From contig JAHXGM010000003.1 in assembly GCA_019923605.1 (NCBI GenBank), positions 1 through 43,613 of the forward strand: a DNA stretch of 43,613 bases. The letters run 5' to 3'. Below the pieces are notes generated by a model. It was given only the letters and a program-made list of their open reading frames with translations, made no database searches and was not told where the DNA came from. This stretch comes from Candidatus Nealsonbacteria bacterium. GTDB taxonomy: Bacteria > Patescibacteriota > Minisyncoccia > Minisyncoccales > CSSED10-335. This document shows, piece after piece, positions 41,997 to 43,613 of this stretch (position 1 is the stretch's first letter; every line of letters begins with the position of its first letter). The position numbers and the translations under genes are program-made.

Positions 41997-42024
41997 ATTA
42001 TACAAAATTAACAACTAATGTCCA
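41997..42024 (-). promoter_or_regulatory. Promoter of the DUF1861-like gene
   Basis: On the minus strand TGGACA (42019-42024), a 16-nt spacer and a perfect TATAAT (41997-42002), 9 nt before the ATG at 41987. The -35 lies in the end of a truncated coding fragment. Confidence 0.6.
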
Positions 42025-42118
42025 TTGCCCACACAGGAGTGCGGGACAAAACCTTTTCACCACTGCGAATGTTGCGGATCTCGTTGAGCAGTTCCTTCCA
42101 GTAATTGCCTCCGCCCAG
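42008..42118 (-). pseudogene. C-terminal fragment of a gene cut off by the IS66-type element
   Basis: A 36-codon open frame runs from the element edge to a stop at 42008-42010: LGGGNYWKELLNEIRNIRSG, then EKVLSRTPVWAMDISC. It has no start codon at its upstream end and stops at the IS boundary, so the rest of the gene lies beyond the element or is lost. The EIRNIRSGEKV stretch recalls the conserved block of RhuM-type virulence proteins, but the likeness is too short to name it. Confidence 0.45.
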
Positions 42119-42119
42119 G

Positions 42120-43599
42120 GTAACCCCTCACACTTAAATGTGGATAACTGAAAAGAAATTCTTGCAAAATAATGGTAAAATATGGATATGTCCAGAGTTG
42201 AATTATCTAAAACAGAGATTAAAAAACGTCTAATTCGTCTCCGAAACATTGAATTTCTGTATGAAAAACAAAGATTAAAGATCCGGCATCTACGGGATGA
42301 AAATAGAGAACTGAGGCAAGAAATCAAGAGACTTAATGTCATTGTGGCTGATCAACAGAAAACCATCGATGATATGAAGCTCCAAATCGAAGAGCTTCGA
42401 GTGATGGTTTTCGGGAAGAAAAAGAAATCAAAAGAAATCGATGACAACGATCTAACTCCTCCGACAGAGAAAGTGGAAAGAACTAGTGACTCATTCAAGA
42501 GACCAATACCGACAGAAGTGACGGAAATTAAGAATCATCCGCTCAACCAATGTGCCTGCGGAGCAAAGACAAGTAAAAAGAAAACAGTCATTTTTTACGA
42601 AGAAGATATTCCAATACCAGCTAAAAAGATTGTATTGAAACATATTGTGGAAAAAGCTTACTGCACAAATTGCAAAAAATGGAGTACGGGTATTCCGCTC
42701 CCGTCTGCTAAAGTAATTCTCGGACCGAATGTCCAAAAATACACCTGTTACCTATCCACCATCTGCAGGCTTTCTTTTTCTCAAATCCAGGAAATACTGC
42801 AAGACACCTACCAGATTCATATCTCAGAGGGAGAAATTGCCAAAATATTAAACCGAGAAGCAGTCAAGTTGAGGCCTTTCTATGAACAGTTGAAAGTGAA
42901 AATCCGGGGAGAACCGGTCATTCATTTAGACGAGACTAGCTGGAAAATATTCATGGGAGACGGATACACTCCATATTCTTGGGTGATGAGTGGCAGCATT
43001 TCCAAAGAGAATGTTTTTCTGGTTGGAAAATCAAGGGGTAAAGGCAATACGGAACATTTAATCGGAGAAGACTTCAACGGTGTTGTGGTGTCCGATGATT
43101 ACGGAGTCTACCGAAAACTGAACAAGCATCAGCTGTGCTGGGCTCATTTAATCAGGAAGTTCAGAGATTTAGCCAAGTCCGGAGAACTGGATGAAAAAAC
43201 TAGACTGCATTGTAAAAATGAATACCAAAAATTGTGTTTGATTTACGAGGATTTGAAACAAAATCGAAAGATTGAAAAATATGCGGGATTTTCTGAAAGA
43301 TTGACTAAACTTTCCCGCCTTAGAAAACTTGATCCGCAAAAACTGATTCGCGTGAAAACAACACTCGTTAAAAACATTCCTAAATATCTGACCTGTCTTT
43401 CTGATTCCAGAATTCCGCTCACCAACAACCAAGCCGAGAGATCGTTGCGGCATCTTATCTTAAAACGCAAAATATCTTTCGGCTCTTTGACTAAAAGAAC
43501 GGCGGACAATCTAGCAATACTGCTCTCTGTTTTGATGTCGCTCAGGCAACGATTTCAATCCAATTTCTTTTTAGAGTATTTGAGGGTGTGAGGGGTTAC
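42120..43599 (+). mobile_element. Complete IS66-type insertion sequence (single-gene, tnpC only)
   Basis: A 1,480-bp element bounded by 14-bp perfect inverted repeats, GTAACCCCTCACAC at 42120-42133 and its complement at 43586-43599. The transposase stop lies inside the right repeat. It has no tnpA or tnpB, like the ISBst12-type members of IS66. The 8 bp next to each end (CGCCCAGG and GTTTAAAG) do not match, so no target-site duplication is seen, as when flanks have been rearranged or deleted after insertion. Confidence 0.82.
42182..43591 (+). CDS. IS66 family transposase (TnpC)
   Basis: A 469-aa DDE transposase. A coiled coil (about 30-85, ENRELRQEIKRLN) is followed by a basic stretch, a zinc-finger-like CACGAKTSKKK...CTNC pair and the IS66 catalytic core. 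The core has HLDETSWKIF, VVSDDYGVYRKL and NNQAERSLRHL, which supply the two Asp and the Glu of the active site. The frame is intact, so the transposase may be active. M3 at 42188 is an alternative start, with TAAAAT 6 nt upstream. GC content is higher than in the core genes. Confidence 0.92.
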   Translation: MDMSRVELSKTEIKKRLIRLRNIEFLYEKQRLKIRHLRDENRELRQEIKRLNVIVADQQKTIDDMKLQIEELRVMVFGKKKKSKEIDDNDLTPPTEKVERTSDSFKRPIPTEVTEIKNHPLNQCACGAKTSKKKTVIFYEEDIPIPAKKIVLKHIVEKAYCTNCKKWSTGIPLPSAKVILGPNVQKYTCYLSTICRLSFSQIQEILQDTYQIHISEGEIAKILNREAVKLRPFYEQLKVKIRGEPVIHLDETSWKIFMGDGYTPYSWVMSGSISKENVFLVGKSRGKGNTEHLIGEDFNGVVVSDDYGVYRKLNKHQLCWAHLIRKFRDLAKSGELDEKTRLHCKNEYQKLCLIYEDLKQNRKIEKYAGFSERLTKLSRLRKLDPQKLIRVKTTLVKNIPKYLTCLSDSRIPLTNNQAERSLRHLILKRKISFGSLTKRTADNLAILLSVLMSLRQRFQSNFFLEYLRV

Positions 43600-43613
43600 G
43601 TTTAAAGATAAAT

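Noticed and set aside
1-43613. Alternative genetic code with TGA as glycine or tryptophan
   Set aside because: TGA ends several genes at natural positions (25174, 29039, 31578, 43591), and core genes have no in-frame TGA.

Overview
The window reads as a chromosomal segment of a Candidate Phyla Radiation (Patescibacteria) bacterium, most likely of the Parcubacteria/Paceibacteria type. The grounds are AT-rich DNA, short tightly packed genes in long co-directional runs, a class III ribonucleotide reductase, a type IV pilus cluster of the PilB-PilC-pseudopilin-PilMNO kind without PilP or PilQ, ComEC and ComF competence proteins, membrane histidine kinases carrying an SHQLRTPLS box, and single-domain response regulators. 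TGA is used as a stop (for example at 25174, 31578 and 43591), so this is not a UGA=Gly lineage such as Gracilibacteria or Absconditabacteria. The lineage call is inference from gene content; no rRNA gene is present to test it. I see no tRNA and no CRISPR array.

Layout. 1-650: a broken IS481/rve-type transposase. 647-8950 (minus): an HtrA protease behind a kinase/regulator pair, ComFC, an undecaprenol/diacylglycerol kinase, a GT2 glycosyltransferase, a GH1 glycosidase, and a damaged flavodoxin-membrane-coiled-coil gene. 8952-13467 (minus): comEC behind an anaerobic ribonucleotide reductase operon (nrdD, a mini glycyl-radical gene, nrdG). 13563-15717: ftsA-ftsZ with a good promoter and a terminator. 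15773-19153 (minus): lepB-hisS-HIT-rpsU-yqeY-ybeY. 19214-21970 (plus): pth and topA, convergent with tgt. 23353-25174: three two-component genes. 25164-32646 (plus): the type IV pilus cluster, closed by a strong terminator. 32695-39848 (minus): an RRM protein with a long structured leader, YchF, an eRF1-like protein, RNase R, a PAS kinase, a PD-(D/E)XK Fe-S nuclease and a DUF192 pseudogene. 39849-43613: a GC-richer island with DUF6671- and DUF1861-like genes, strong hairpins, a truncated gene end and a complete IS66-type element.

How it works together. The pilus cluster is headed by its own histidine kinase and a receiver-only regulator whose gene overlaps pilB, and ComEC/ComF are present, so pilus-linked DNA uptake under direct two-component control is plausible. 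PilMNO is followed by a LysM protein instead of PilP, which suits an envelope without an outer membrane. A second kinase-regulator pair heads the HtrA operon, suggesting envelope stress sensing. RNase R, an eRF1-like protein and YchF lie together, suggesting a ribosome-clearance group.

The two most striking things are these. First, a small zinc-finger protein inside the nrd operon carries a second copy of the NrdD glycyl-radical tail (77/79 identical bases), which looks like a spare radical domain in the manner of GrcA/YfiD. Second, initiation follows a recurring pattern: for many transcription units the -10 hexamer ends only 6-10 nt before the chosen ATG, and Shine-Dalgarno sequences are nearly absent, which points to leaderless mRNAs. 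The RRM gene is the exception, with about 120 nt of structured leader.
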